From positions 310,001-374,000 of the forward strand of contig NZ_FQYR01000004.1 in NCBI RefSeq assembly GCF_900141815.1: 64,000 bases of DNA, read 5' to 3'. Shown one piece after another: positions 1-8,599 of this stretch. Source of the DNA: Rubritalea squalenifaciens DSM 18772 (GTDB lineage: Bacteria > Verrucomicrobiota > Verrucomicrobiia > Verrucomicrobiales > Akkermansiaceae). The position numbers were made by a program, and so were the translations under genes. Positions within the stretch are counted from its first letter, which is position 1. Each line of letters starts with the position of its first letter. The notes beneath the pieces are model-generated. The model saw nothing but the letters and a program-made list of their open reading frames with translations, ran no database searches and was not told the origin of the DNA.

Positions 1-597
1 CATCTCCGTGGTCATTTGCTCCACCAGGCCAGAGATTTCTTTTTTCACCGCCTCCGGCACATTGAGGTGGAGAACGATGTCGATGTTGTTCTCCGGATCC
101 GCATTCCAGATCGGGGCTTCCAGTCGGAGGCGTAGGTTGGCGAGAGCTGCCACAGAGAGTTCCTCTGAGTTGGGCTGGGTGGAGTCTAGCACGCGTTCCC
201 AGGCCAGCAGGGCAAAGTCGCTCAGCTTGTCATCCTCTAGTTGCTTGGCCAGCTGGATGTAGGAGGCTGCGCCGAGCTTGGCGTGCTCAATGAAGTGATC
301 CAGAGCTGGTGAAATTTCCAGATCGCCTCGAGGAACCGTAGCGATGACAGGGGTCTTTTCCTCCGGAGTTTCTGCTTCCTTGACGGGGTCTGGTATGGGC
401 TCCATCGGGCGCTTGCGAGGTGGTAATGGAGGGTGCTTGCGGCGCCAGTCTTTCACCGTGTCCGCCAATTCCTCATCACTGGGTGGCGTGGTGAAGTCTT
501 TGTCCTTGGCTCCCAGCCAGAGTACAAGCAGAGGAACCGCAATCAGCAGCGGTATAGCGAGATACTTTGGGATGCGTATGGAGCGTTCTGTTTTCAG
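1..597 (-). CDS. Membrane-anchored protein of unknown function (3' part outside window)
   Basis: The reverse strand carries an open frame that runs off the left edge. The readable part has one hydrophobic segment near its N-terminus (…IPKYLAIPLLIAVPLLVLWL…), then a proline- and charge-rich linker, then a helical region resembling a TPR-like helix pair (FALLAWERVLDSTQPNSEEL). This suggests a protein anchored in the inner membrane with a soluble domain outside. I do not recognise the family. The start is a problem: the frame is open up to about 666, but no ATG, GTG or TTG lies ahead of the membrane segment. Only CTG at 595-597 or ATC at 598-600 would keep it, and the first in-frame ATG (near 400) would remove it. 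Neighbouring rplS is on the same strand and is separated by two terminator hairpins, so this gene is probably transcribed independently. Confidence 0.6.
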   Translation of the reverse strand, partial: MKTERSIRIPKYLAIPLLIAVPLLVLWLGAKDKDFTTPPSDEELADTVKDWRRKHPPLPPRKRPMEPIPDPVKEAETPEEKTPVIATVPRGDLEISPALDHFIEHAKLGAASYIQLAKQLEDDKLSDFALLAWERVLDSTQPNSEELSVAALANLRLRLEAPIWNADPENNIDIVLHLNVPEAVKKEISGLVEQMTTEM

Positions 598-703
598 GAT
601 GTCTGGCGTGGTGGCTAGTAGTGAATGATTGGCGGGCGGGGATGATGTAGCAAGTTCCCGTGCATGCTAAAAGGACATACGTGCGGGAAGGGGCTGGTTT
701 ATG

Positions 704-734
704 CAAAAAAGAAGGCCAGCTTGCTAGCTGGCCT
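704..734 (-). terminator. Hairpin terminator, reverse strand
   Basis: A perfect stem GGCCAGC/GCTGGCC (714-733) is followed on the reverse strand by a T-rich run (complement of 704-713). It lies behind a second hairpin, both downstream of rplS. Confidence 0.6.
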
Positions 735-746
735 GGATGAGGGCAT

Positions 747-783
747 AAAAAATGGCCGCGACTCGAAGGCTGCGGCCATTTTT
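747..783 (-). terminator. rplS terminator
   Basis: A long perfect stem AAAAATGGCCGC / GCGGCCATTTTT with a 12-base loop lies 54 bases past the rplS stop. It has an A run on one side and a T run on the other, so it could work in both directions. Its position fits rplS. Confidence 0.8.
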
Positions 784-836
784 GAGGGGAATAGTTTACT
801 CCGGGGAGATCTTTTAAATCTGATCTGCGAGAGGAA

Positions 837-1187
837 TTACTTCTTCTCAGCGGATTTTACGAGGAGAGCACGCTTACCAACGCGGTCACGAAGGTAGTTA
901 AGCTTAGCGCGACGTACTTTACCTTTGTTGGTAACCTCGATCTTGGCGATACGTGGAGTGTGTACTGGGAATACACGCTCAACACCTTCACCATAGGAAA
1001 TCTTACGAACTGTGAAGGAAGCGTTTACGCCTGAGCCCTTCTTGCCGATGCAAAGACCAGCGTAGATCTGGATACGCTCTTTACCACCCTCGACAACGCG
1101 GGTGTGAACCTTGAGCGTGTCGCCTACGTTGAAGTCAGCAACTTCATCCTTAAGCTGCTCTTTTTCGATTTTATCAATGATGTTCAT
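837..1187 (-). CDS. rplS: 50S ribosomal protein L19
   Basis: This is the 116-residue large-subunit protein L19, which sits at the 30S-50S interface. The sequence has the family's usual length and layout: an N-terminal helix ([11 protein letters not shown]), the beta-rich core with [15 protein letters not shown], the typical Gxxxx[16 protein letters not shown] block near residues 57-75, then [10 protein letters not shown] and the basic C-terminus with [13 protein letters not shown]. It appears monocistronic here: the usual neighbours rpsP, rimM and trmD are not adjacent. A strong terminator follows at 747-783. The ATG at 1187 is the only sensible start. Confidence 0.98.
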   Translation of the reverse strand: MNIIDKIEKEQLKDEVADFNVGDTLKVHTRVVEGGKERIQIYAGLCIGKKGSGVNASFTVRKISYGEGVERVFPVHTPRIAKIEVTNKGKVRRAKLNYLRDRVGKRALLVKSAEKK

Positions 1188-1592
1188 CGGTCTGGTCCTA
1201 CTTTGAAAATTAGTCGTTTGTGCCGGATGGCACTTCGCGGGGGCGGATAGCTATAGGATTTCTAGGGGAAATGCAACTGGTTTTTTGTGAAATCGGTAGG
1301 GAAACCGAAGAAATGTTGATTTTTTTAGCATCTGCGTGGTGTGAGACTTCCATATAGATGGTTTGTGACTGTTCTGGAAATAAGAGTTTGAAGTAGTTTG
1401 GCTGAGCTGCTTTGTCGAAATGGGGTGAAGATAGCTTGTTATGCCATGGGTGTGAGATAAGCCCTCTATGAAAGCATAGAAATCGCGTTTGATATTGGAC
1501 AAATCAGGGGTTGCGCTTCGTTATATAGGTTATAGTGTGCGTGAAACAAAGCTTGGTTATAGAGATATAACCTGAAGATTTTATACCGAAAT
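1188..1592. other. 405-bp gap between divergent rplS and glutaredoxin genes
   Basis: This must hold the promoters of both divergent genes. The only structure I see is an 18-bp inverted repeat, GGTTAT-AGAGAT-ATAACC (1555-1572), just before the glutaredoxin start. A possible 83-codon reverse frame (1251-1502) has no recognisable features and is not called as a gene. Confidence 0.4.
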
Positions 1593-1964
1593 ATGAGCCA
1601 AGAGATCAAGATTGTAGCTTATTTGAAGACCTACTGTGGGTGGAGTGAAGGAGTCCGTGCGATCATGCGCAAGTATGGCCTGGACTACGAGGAGAAGGAT
1701 ATCATCAAGAATCCTGCACTTCGCTGGGAAATGGAACAAAAGAGCGGACAGCCACTGAGCCCCTGTGTGGAGGTGAATGGCACGATGCTTGCCGATGTTT
1801 CTGGTGAGGAAGTGGAGGCCTGGATGATCGAGCAAGGTCTTCTGCAAGGCAGCGATGCGGAGGCAGATGCGCCTACCAACTCAGCCTGCACTGACGAACA
1901 GCACGAGGCAATGGCCCGCGGCGAGTTCCCGGAAGGCGGAGCGAAGATCAAGTTTATCGACTGA
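1593..1964 (+). CDS. Glutaredoxin-like protein with CGWS active site
   Basis: A 123-residue thioredoxin-fold protein. Residues 1-80 follow the glutaredoxin pattern: strand IVAYLKTYCGWSEGV with active-site C15-G-W-S18, then helix and the SPC segment (residues 56-58) where the cis-proline loop lies, and VNGTMLADVSGEEVEAW replacing the usual GG-containing glutathione loop. A single active-site cysteine points to a monothiol type, possibly a thiol reductase or bacilliredoxin-like enzyme. The last ~35 residues (ADAPTNSACTDEQHEAMARGEF…) are an extension that I do not recognise in standard glutaredoxins. It is monocistronic, with a terminator at 2022-2062. Confidence 0.85.
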   Translation: MSQEIKIVAYLKTYCGWSEGVRAIMRKYGLDYEEKDIIKNPALRWEMEQKSGQPLSPCVEVNGTMLADVSGEEVEAWMIEQGLLQGSDAEADAPTNSACTDEQHEAMARGEFPEGGAKIKFID

Positions 1965-2021
1965 ATCTAAAAATTTCATGGGATCAAGCTCCTCCCAAAT
2001 GGGGACTTGATTGTATGTCAA

Positions 2022-2062
2022 GGGCCGCTTGCTAGTAGACGGGGCAGGCGGCCCATCTTTTT
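2022..2062 (+). terminator. Terminator after the glutaredoxin gene
   Basis: Stem GGGCCGC (2022-2028) pairs with GCGGCCC (2048-2054), followed by ATCTTTTT. Confidence 0.7.
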
Positions 2063-2093
2063 GCCCTAAAGCCGGGGATGCGGGGAGGCTTAA

Positions 2094-2948
2094 TTAAGCG
2101 TGGTGGGAGAAGCCGTAGCCGAGAACCTCTGAGGCATCCGAGATGATGGTGAAGGCCTGAGGATCGACGCGCAGGATATTGCGGCGCAAGCGGGCAGCCT
2201 TGGCTCTGGGGATGACGGTGAGGAAGACGGTTTTGTTCTGACCAGAGTAGGCGCCAGTGGCAGGTAGCTCGGTGGCGCCTGAGTCCAATTTTTCCAGAAG
2301 CATTTCACGCATTTCATCCGCTTTGTCGGTGATGATGGTGATCGACTTGGCAAGGCCCAGACCAGTTAGGACGATATCGATAGCTTTGCTGATGGCGAGA
2401 ATGCTGAGCATGGCGAGCATAGCCGCTTCAGGGCCGAAGAAGAATACGGTGGCGATGATGACCAGCCCATCCAGGATGAGCATGCTGTTGGCCATGGTGA
2501 TGCCGAGGTAGCGGTTGAGCATACGGGCGACCAGAGAGAAGCCACCTACGGTGAAGTTTGAGGCGAAGATCATGCCTAGACCGAGACCGATGATCAAGCC
2601 ACCGAAAAGTGAAGCGAGGATGGGCTCTTGGCATGGGACGACGGGTAGCCACTGGGCGATGTAGATGGCTGCAGGAAGAAGGATGGATCCAGCGATGGAG
2701 GCGAGTGCGGCCTTTTTCCCGAGGAGTGGCCAGGCGATGACAAGGATAGGAATACCGATGAGCCATTGGGTAATAGATGGGCTGAGCTCAAACAAGCGGA
2801 AGAGTAGTAGCGAGAGGCCTGGTACCCCACCAGAGAGAATGGAATTCTCCATCAGAAAGGCCCTGAAGCCCCAGGCCGTAATAAAGAGGCCTGTGGTGAA
2901 CTGGAGGAGCTTGAGAGCAGTGGGCTTGGCGTTACGAGATTCTGGCAT
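2094..2948 (-). CDS. YitT family membrane protein (DUF161 + DUF2179)
   Basis: A 284-residue inner-membrane protein. About five to six hydrophobic segments cover residues 10-190, beginning with LLQFTTGLFITAWGFRAFLM. The glycine-rich block SGGVPGLSLLLFRLFELSPS and the later NFTVGGFSLVARMLNRYLGI are typical of the YitT/DUF161 family. Residues ~195-280 form the soluble DUF2179-like domain (KSITIITDKADEMREMLLEKL… VLGYGFSHH). Function in this family is not established; a transporter-like role is usually assumed. It stands alone between the glutaredoxin and lemA genes, on the opposite strand to both. Confidence 0.88.
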   Translation of the reverse strand: MPESRNAKPTALKLLQFTTGLFITAWGFRAFLMENSILSGGVPGLSLLLFRLFELSPSITQWLIGIPILVIAWPLLGKKAALASIAGSILLPAAIYIAQWLPVVPCQEPILASLFGGLIIGLGLGMIFASNFTVGGFSLVARMLNRYLGITMANSMLILDGLVIIATVFFFGPEAAMLAMLSILAISKAIDIVLTGLGLAKSITIITDKADEMREMLLEKLDSGATELPATGAYSGQNKTVFLTVIPRAKAARLRRNILRVDPQAFTIISDASEVLGYGFSHHA

Positions 2949-3088
2949 GGTGTGTTGTTTCCAGTTTAGCGGTGCGGGGTGAGGAGTCTGTGTGTGCTAG
3001 TGCGCCAGAGTATTCTATCAGGTGCGCCAGCTAGTGCGGTAGAAATTTAAAGAAAACTTATCATCGCCGAGATCCAGAGAGATGAGGT

Positions 3089-3646
3089 ATGAGAATGTGC
3101 GTGATTTTCTTCCTCGTCATCTTAGCTGCGCCCTTGCTGGTGCTGGTGATCATTTACAATGGCCACGTCAGCCGCCGCAATGCGGTGGAGTACGCCTTTA
3201 GCTCGATCGATGTCCAGCTGAAGAAGCGCTGGGATCTGGTGCCTCAGTTGGTAGAGACGGTAAAGGGCTATGCGAAGCATGAGAAAGAGACCTTGGAGCG
3301 GATCGTGAGAGCCAGGCAGCTGGCCAAGGTGGCCGAGCATCGCATGGGAGAGCGCTTCATGCACGAGAGTGAGATTTCCAGAGATTTGCCGAATCTGATC
3401 GGCTTGGCGGAGCAGTATCCTGATTTGAAAGCGGACAAACAGTTTCTCTGGCTACAGAGGAATTTGACTGAAATCGAGAGTCAGATTTCTGCAGCGCGAC
3501 GTGCCTACAATGCTGCCGTGAATGCCTATAATGACGGGATACAAATGTTCCCAGGGAGTCTGGTGGCTGGAATGTTCCACTTTGAGCGTAAGGAGTACTT
3601 TGATAATGATGCGAGTGAGAGGGGGGTAAGAAATGTCCAGCTCTAG
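3089..3646 (+). CDS. lemA: LemA family protein
   Basis: A 185-residue protein with one N-terminal membrane segment (residues 3-22) followed by the LemA helical bundle. The family signature is clear: YNxxVxxRNxVExAFSxIDVQLKKRWDLVPQLVETVKGYAKHEKETLERIVRAR, then LPNLIGLAEQYPDLKAD and TEIESQISAARRAYNAAVNAYND. The usual place in the cell is the membrane with the bundle exposed. The next gene (DUF3137) overlaps it by 14 bases, a pairing often seen for lemA, so they are probably co-translated. The start ATG at 3089 follows a purine-rich GAGAGATGAGG. Confidence 0.95.
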   Translation: MRMCVIFFLVILAAPLLVLVIIYNGHVSRRNAVEYAFSSIDVQLKKRWDLVPQLVETVKGYAKHEKETLERIVRARQLAKVAEHRMGERFMHESEISRDLPNLIGLAEQYPDLKADKQFLWLQRNLTEIESQISAARRAYNAAVNAYNDGIQMFPGSLVAGMFHFERKEYFDNDASERGVRNVQL

Positions 3647-4601
3647 ATCGGATGTCTTTAGCCGCGCCGTGGCGAATCTGAATCCCTTGCTTTCGGAGTT
3701 AGAGCGGATGCGGGTGCATGCGCTGGGGCAGCGTGCCAAGGGTACTAAGTACATGTGGATCTCGGTCCTCTGCTGCTTGCCTTTGCTTATCTTGGGGCCT
3801 TTTGGGCTGGTGCTCGGGGGGATTGTGACGGCGATAGCCTGTGCGGTCATCTACAGCAGGTATTTTGCGAGTTTTCGTAAAGACTATGAACAGACTTTCA
3901 AGTACCGGGTGTTGACCCAGCTGACCAAGGAGGTGCAGCCGGGGCTGGAATATAGGCCTGGTGAGGGCCTGCCCCAATATGTCTTTGAGGCAGCTGGGCT
4001 ACACAGCGGGGATATCGATCGTTATCATACCGAAGATCTCTTTTGTGGAAAGATCGGGGACACAGACGTGTGGTTTGCAGAGGTGAAAGCGGAGGACAAG
4101 CGCACCCGTACAAACTCCAAAGGGAATACGGAAACCTATTGGGTGACGATCTTCGAAGGCATTTTGTTCATCGCGGATTTCCACAAGCATTTTGCCTCCG
4201 ATGTGACCGTGATGCCAGATGTGGGCGAGAAGCATTTTGGCTGGCTGGGTAAGATGATGCAGAACATCGGGGGCAATGTAATTCGTCTGGAGAGCCCTGA
4301 CTTTGAGCGGGAGTTCGTGGTGCGAGGTCGTGATCAGGTAGAAGCGCGCTATATCCTGACGCCCGACATGCAGGAGCGCATTTTGCAATTGAGATCGGTG
4401 CTGGGTGGCAGCCTATGTATGGCTTTCAGAAATTCGAAGTTGCATCTCAGCTTTGAGAATCACGGAAATTGGTTCGAGCCGGATTACTTCAGGCCCAGCG
4501 GGGATTTTAGCCAGCTGGCTCAGTTTGTGCGTGAGATGCAGTACTGCTGTGGCATCGTGGAGCAGATGAATCTGAACACCAGGATTTGGACTAAAGATTG
4601 A
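3633..4601 (+). CDS. DUF3137 domain membrane protein
   Basis: A 322-residue protein with a hydrophobic hairpin at about residues 40-77 (LCCLPLLILGPFGLVLGGI…AIACAVIYSRYF) and a large soluble C-terminal part. The central FEGILFIADFHKHF and C-terminal SFRNSKLHLSFE-like pattern (MAFRNSKLHLSFENH…FRPSGD) match DUF3137, a family commonly found next to LemA. The biochemical role is unknown. It overlaps lemA by 14 bases and so forms a two-gene unit with it. The first methionine (3633) is used because it gives the natural overlap. Confidence 0.88.
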   Translation: MSSSRSDVFSRAVANLNPLLSELERMRVHALGQRAKGTKYMWISVLCCLPLLILGPFGLVLGGIVTAIACAVIYSRYFASFRKDYEQTFKYRVLTQLTKEVQPGLEYRPGEGLPQYVFEAAGLHSGDIDRYHTEDLFCGKIGDTDVWFAEVKAEDKRTRTNSKGNTETYWVTIFEGILFIADFHKHFASDVTVMPDVGEKHFGWLGKMMQNIGGNVIRLESPDFEREFVVRGRDQVEARYILTPDMQERILQLRSVLGGSLCMAFRNSKLHLSFENHGNWFEPDYFRPSGDFSQLAQFVREMQYCCGIVEQMNLNTRIWTKD

Positions 4602-4674
4602 GATGGGTGGGTTTTAGATTGAAGTGCACAGAAATTTGCTCTTGAGTAGATGGCTACTACTCAATCACATCACT

Positions 4675-5337
4675 ATGAAATCCCGCTTTATCCCTCTATG
4701 TTTGTCCGTTTCTTTTGGAGCGGTGTGCTCTCTTCAGGCTGCTTCCATTAGCTGGAGCTCGCTCTTGGCGGAGGATAACCCAATTGATGGACTCATTGAT
4801 GAGGGTGAGGGTGCCATTTCTACGGCAGGTACTCTGGTAGTAGCGGAGAATCTCGGCGGGAATGCCATTACCTGGGATGGAGTAGATTTTGCCGCTGGGA
4901 CGACGAGCTTTGGGAGTACCTATGCTGATTTCTACAATAATAGCGCAGCCAACCAGCTGTTTGATACGGGTACCTATTCTGGAAGCGCCGCTAATTTGAA
5001 CCTGAGTGGTTTGGTGATTGATCAGACTTATCTGGTGGAATTGGTGTTGGCTGATGCACGAGCAGCCCAGGAGGGCCGTACAGTGGTGGTGGATGGCGAG
5101 GACCCGATCCAGTTTGCTTACAATGGGAATGATACTTTTTGGCCGGCTCGGATTATTCGTGGCACCTTTACCGCGGATGCGACCACGCAGCAAATTTCCA
5201 TCCAGACCTTCAATGTTGGCGGATCTTCCGCAGGTTCCCAGCTCAATGCCTACCAGCTTCGTGCCATTCCTGAGCCTTCTTCCTTTGCCCTGATCGGGTT
5301 GGGTGGGCTCGGCTTTATCCTGCGCCGTAGGCGCTAG
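4675..5337 (+). CDS. PEP-CTERM sorting domain protein
   Basis: A 220-residue secreted protein of the exosortase-sorted class. It starts with a signal peptide (MKSRFIPLCLSVSFGAVCSLQAAS) and ends with the tripartite tail: IPEPSSFALI, a short hydrophobic helix GLGGLGFIL, and RRRR. The body is beta-rich with many T, G, N and A residues and no catalytic motif that I can see. The likely fate is export, tail cleavage by an exosortase, and attachment to the surface or matrix. The start at 4675 is chosen over an upstream in-frame codon at 4624 because it gives a clean signal peptide. No exosortase gene is in the window. Confidence 0.88.
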   Translation: MKSRFIPLCLSVSFGAVCSLQAASISWSSLLAEDNPIDGLIDEGEGAISTAGTLVVAENLGGNAITWDGVDFAAGTTSFGSTYADFYNNSAANQLFDTGTYSGSAANLNLSGLVIDQTYLVELVLADARAAQEGRTVVVDGEDPIQFAYNGNDTFWPARIIRGTFTADATTQQISIQTFNVGGSSAGSQLNAYQLRAIPEPSSFALIGLGGLGFILRRRR

Positions 5338-5352
5338 CTTTATCCTACTCGG

Positions 5353-5784
5353 TTAAGCTATGGCGCCGAGCAACGCGAGCAGCATGAGGAAGCCCCAGAG
5401 GCATGCCAGGATACAGATGTAGCCCCAGAATAGGCTTTGGTTCTTGAGCGCCTTAACGAGATCTTCTTCCTTTAATGATTTGGTGACTCTGGTGACAGAT
5501 CTGGAGTAACGGAATGCAAAATAGGGTGCGAAGAAGCTGACGGTGGCGATCAGGAGAAGGATGGCGAATCCAGGCGCGTCATAGGGCATGGCTGTGAAGG
5601 CGGCCCAGAGCATCAGCCCCACAGCGATAAAGCCCGCAACCGAACAGATCATCGTGGTGATCTTGGTGGCGCCCAAGGCTTCGATCACGGCAAGGGGTAC
5701 CTCCTTTTGCTCCAGCGATTGGTGGACTGGATCCGAGGACGGGGTGGCGTAAGGTGCGAGGGGGCTTTCGTTTTCCTCAGCCAT
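5353..5784 (-). CDS. Small membrane protein, unknown function
   Basis: A 143-residue protein with a hydrophilic N-terminus (residues 1-38) and three hydrophobic segments: ATKITTMICSVAGFIAVGLM, FAILLLIATVSFFAPYFAF and the C-terminal GYICILACLWGFLMLLALLG. A short charged helix (VTKSLKEEDLVKALKNQ) separates the last two. I do not recognise the family. It starts six bases after the rlmN stop and on the same strand, so it is very probably co-transcribed with rlmN, though the pairing gives no clear functional hint. Confidence 0.75.
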   Translation of the reverse strand: MAEENESPLAPYATPSSDPVHQSLEQKEVPLAVIEALGATKITTMICSVAGFIAVGLMLWAAFTAMPYDAPGFAILLLIATVSFFAPYFAFRYSRSVTRVTKSLKEEDLVKALKNQSLFWGYICILACLWGFLMLLALLGAIA

Positions 5785-5790
5785 GATTGC

Positions 5791-6882
5791 TTAGACGGAT
5801 TTGATGATGCCTTCGGCAGTTTCCTGCTTGAGGCGGAGCTGGCCGCAGGCGGCATCGATATCGTGACCTTTCTCGATGCGTAAGGTGGTGACCACCCCGT
5901 GACTGCGCACGATATCGCGGAACTTGTAGCAATGCTCCTCCGCGGGGCGTTCCCAGTCGAGCCCCTCAACCTTGTTATAAGGGATAAGGTTGACCAGGCA
6001 GCCGAGAGCCTTGGCTCTCTTGGCAAGGATATGGGCCTCGTCGAGATTGTCATTGATGCCTTTGATCAGGATGTACTCAAAGGTGATGCGCTTCTTGCTG
6101 CGTTGTTTGTAGTATTGCAGGGCCTCGGTGAGTTCGGCGAGTTTCCACTTGGAGTTCACAGGCATGATCTTATCCCGTGTCTCATCTGTGGCACCATGCA
6201 GGGAAATAGCTAGGCGGATCTGCTGCGGGCGGTCCGCAAGCTTTTTGATCATAGGAGCCAGACCAGAGGTAGAAATGGTGATGTGGCGCGCGCCGATGTT
6301 CATGCCCCACTGGCCGGTGATGACGTCCAGAGCCTGGTTGAGGTTCTTGAAGTTGGCGAGAGGCTCTCCCATGCCCATGAAGACGATGTTATTGATGCGA
6401 CGATCGGCCAGTTCCTCGATGGCCATTAGCTGACCGACGATTTCGTCCGCAGTGAGGTTACGGGTGAAACCGTCCAAGCCGGAGGCGCAGAACTTGCAGC
6501 CGTAGGCGCAGCCTACCTGCGAGGAGACACAGACGGTGTGGCGGTCTGACTTCTCGCCATAGAGAGCCGGTGAAGCGGGAATGAGGACGGTCTCGACATA
6601 GCGTCCGTCATGAAGCTTAAAGAGGAACTTGCGGGTAGTGTCCTCTGAGCCTTGGGTGCGGACATGTTCTACGGTGCGCAGACGGAATCTCTCCTTCAGC
6701 GTATCACGCAGAGCAGCAGGGAGATTCAACATTTCGTCGAATTCCATCGTGCGGTGCTTGTAGATCCACTCGATTACCTGCTTGGCTCGATACGGCTTTT
6801 CACCGAATTCTGCGAAGAGTTCGTTCAGGTCGTCTTGGGTCAGTCCGAGGATGCCCGGGAGAGGTTGTTGCTTAAGGCTCAC
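5791..6882 (-). CDS. rlmN: Dual-specificity 23S rRNA/tRNA adenine-C2 methyltransferase
   Basis: A 363-residue radical-SAM enzyme that methylates C2 of A2503 in 23S rRNA and A37 in some tRNAs. The 4Fe-4S cluster motif CxxxCxxC is seen as C125-AYG-C129-KF-C132. The flanking cysteines needed for the ping-pong methyl transfer are present: C118 in TVCVSSQVGC and C346 in DAACGQL. Other family blocks are FMGMGEPLANF, HITISTSGLAPMI and RLAISLHGATDETR. The length is normal. A small membrane protein gene follows six bases later. Confidence 0.98.
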   Translation of the reverse strand: MSLKQQPLPGILGLTQDDLNELFAEFGEKPYRAKQVIEWIYKHRTMEFDEMLNLPAALRDTLKERFRLRTVEHVRTQGSEDTTRKFLFKLHDGRYVETVLIPASPALYGEKSDRHTVCVSSQVGCAYGCKFCASGLDGFTRNLTADEIVGQLMAIEELADRRINNIVFMGMGEPLANFKNLNQALDVITGQWGMNIGARHITISTSGLAPMIKKLADRPQQIRLAISLHGATDETRDKIMPVNSKWKLAELTEALQYYKQRSKKRITFEYILIKGINDNLDEAHILAKRAKALGCLVNLIPYNKVEGLDWERPAEEHCYKFRDIVRSHGVVTTLRIEKGHDIDAACGQLRLKQETAEGIIKSV

Positions 6883-6986
6883 GGTGTTGTGTGTTCGCCA
6901 GATTTAGCGATTTGTCCAGTAAATCCTGCGAGAATGTGCTGGGTTACAATCGCCGAGGGGATTCGTAATTGTCCTCCCAGATGGCT

Positions 6987-6992
6987 TATAAT
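6987..6992 (+). promoter_or_regulatory. Candidate -10 box (TATAAT)
   Basis: An exact TATAAT lies 12 bases before the ATG at 7005. No good -35 hexamer is seen at the right distance, so this is a weak call. Confidence 0.35.
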
Positions 6993-7004
6993 AGCTTAAT
7001 TTTC

Positions 7005-8546
7005 ATGTTCGTTAAGAAGCTCTGGGCAGGCGTGAAATGGGTGTTGAGAAAGGTCTTTAGTAAGCGGTTTCTTCTGACGGCGGCTTGTCTGCTTCTGCTG
7101 CTGGTGGCGACTGTGGTGATCACACATGTGGTATTCAATAAACAGGCGGAAGAGCGCTGGGTGGAGACGGAGAAGGCGTGGTCTGAGTATTTGGGTGAAG
7201 GAGACCGCGAGAAGCGATTCCCGGATGTGCAAGCGGAAGAGGATTTTCTCCTGCACCCTGCGGTTATTGCTCAATTAAAGCCTGACGAAGCAGGTTTGGC
7301 GACTATCTGGGATATGAAGTTTGAGGGCTTTGATTATCGCGATGACTATTTCCGTCCGAGATCAGAGGAAGATTGGAAGTATATGGTGGAGGGCCAGGAA
7401 TTTTCTTCACGCAGGGAAGCGGCTCAATTTTTGCTGGATGCACTCAAGGAGAAGGAAGAACAGATCATGGGGATAGAGGAAGCCCTGGATACTCGGGTAA
7501 AGTTACGGGCTAACCGTGCTGATGAGATGGATGTGAGAGAAATAGTGGACATGAGAATGGCTTCCATGGCTCTGATGCCGCTCAGCAGATTTTACGAGAG
7601 TCGTGCTAGGCTACATATATATGTGGGCGATGGTGAAGCTGCTATTCAGGATATGCGGAGACATGCACAGGTGTCAGATTTACAGAGGCAGGAGGGTAAT
7701 CTGGTTGCTTATCTTGTCACGGCCTCACTGGATGCGGGGTGGATGGATGTGTTAGAGATTGGCTTTGAGTCCCATGTCTGGGATTTGCAGCAGCTGAATA
7801 GGCTGGAGAAGCTTCTACCAGCGCGTGATTGGCACGCTTACTTCATCGAGTCGATCAAAGGTGAATACTACCATACCAAGGATATGATGGCTCTGGTTCG
7901 GGAGCACGGACAAAAGAAGCTACTGAAGATGGCTCATGAGTCATTTAAGGACACTCGGGATGAAGTGCTGGCGGCTGTGTTCGATCAAGAGGTAGTAGAA
8001 GAGGGGTATGGGCTTGAATATTTTATCGCAGATATGATGCTCCACTTGGTCCCTGAAAATTACTCAATGGATCAAACGAGTAAGGTGTACAGTCTCCTCT
8101 TGTCTCATTTCGAAAGTTTTCAGAATGATCGTTCCATTGTGGATTATCGTAATAGAGGTGCACAGCAATGGGCTTGGTATGATGATATGGCGGAATCATT
8201 GTATACAGCTTTGGCGAAGCAAGAGATGACTGCCTACAGAGCTCTCGCGATTCAGCAGATCGTGAAAGCTAGTTTAGCAGCAGAGAAATATTATCTGAAT
8301 CATGGCAGGTATCCAGATGAGCTATCTCAACTCATACCTGAGTATCTGAATGCTGAACTTGGCGACCCTTTTTCTGATGATGTGATTCAGTATAGGATAG
8401 ATGAAAAGGGAGCGCCCTTGTTATGGTCTGTGGGGCCGTCAGCGGTTGATCAAGGCTATGATCATATTCCCAGCCGTTTTGATGAAGATGAAAACTATAT
8501 TTATTTCGGTTGGGGGGAGAAACTCAATGAGTCTACGGAGAGGTAG
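7005..8546 (+). CDS. Membrane-anchored protein with pseudopilin-like C-terminal segment
   Basis: About 513 residues from the ATG at 7005. One membrane segment lies near the N-terminus (FLLTAACLLLLLVATVVITHVVF), and the rest is helical and charged, probably periplasmic. The last ~95 residues resemble the C-terminal half of type II secretion pseudopilins as seen in Verrucomicrobia and Planctomycetes: AAEKYYLNHGRYPDELSQLI, then DPFSDDVIQYRID and LLWSVGP. No catalytic motif is visible. A consensus TATAAT at 6987-6992 lies 12 bases ahead of 7005 and would leave almost no leader. An upstream TTG (6969) and ATG (6981) are less likely starts because they lie ahead of or overlap that box. Function unknown. 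Confidence 0.75.
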   Translation: MFVKKLWAGVKWVLRKVFSKRFLLTAACLLLLLVATVVITHVVFNKQAEERWVETEKAWSEYLGEGDREKRFPDVQAEEDFLLHPAVIAQLKPDEAGLATIWDMKFEGFDYRDDYFRPRSEEDWKYMVEGQEFSSRREAAQFLLDALKEKEEQIMGIEEALDTRVKLRANRADEMDVREIVDMRMASMALMPLSRFYESRARLHIYVGDGEAAIQDMRRHAQVSDLQRQEGNLVAYLVTASLDAGWMDVLEIGFESHVWDLQQLNRLEKLLPARDWHAYFIESIKGEYYHTKDMMALVREHGQKKLLKMAHESFKDTRDEVLAAVFDQEVVEEGYGLEYFIADMMLHLVPENYSMDQTSKVYSLLLSHFESFQNDRSIVDYRNRGAQQWAWYDDMAESLYTALAKQEMTAYRALAIQQIVKASLAAEKYYLNHGRYPDELSQLIPEYLNAELGDPFSDDVIQYRIDEKGAPLLWSVGPSAVDQGYDHIPSRFDEDENYIYFGWGEKLNESTER

Positions 8547-8599
8547 AATATTGATTGAATAGGCTTGATCAAAACCTTGGCCCAGCTTGGTATCCGGAC

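Noticed and set aside
1251-1502. 83-codon reverse frame between rplS and the glutaredoxin
   Set aside because: No ribosome site, no recognisable pattern, and it sits where divergent promoters are expected.
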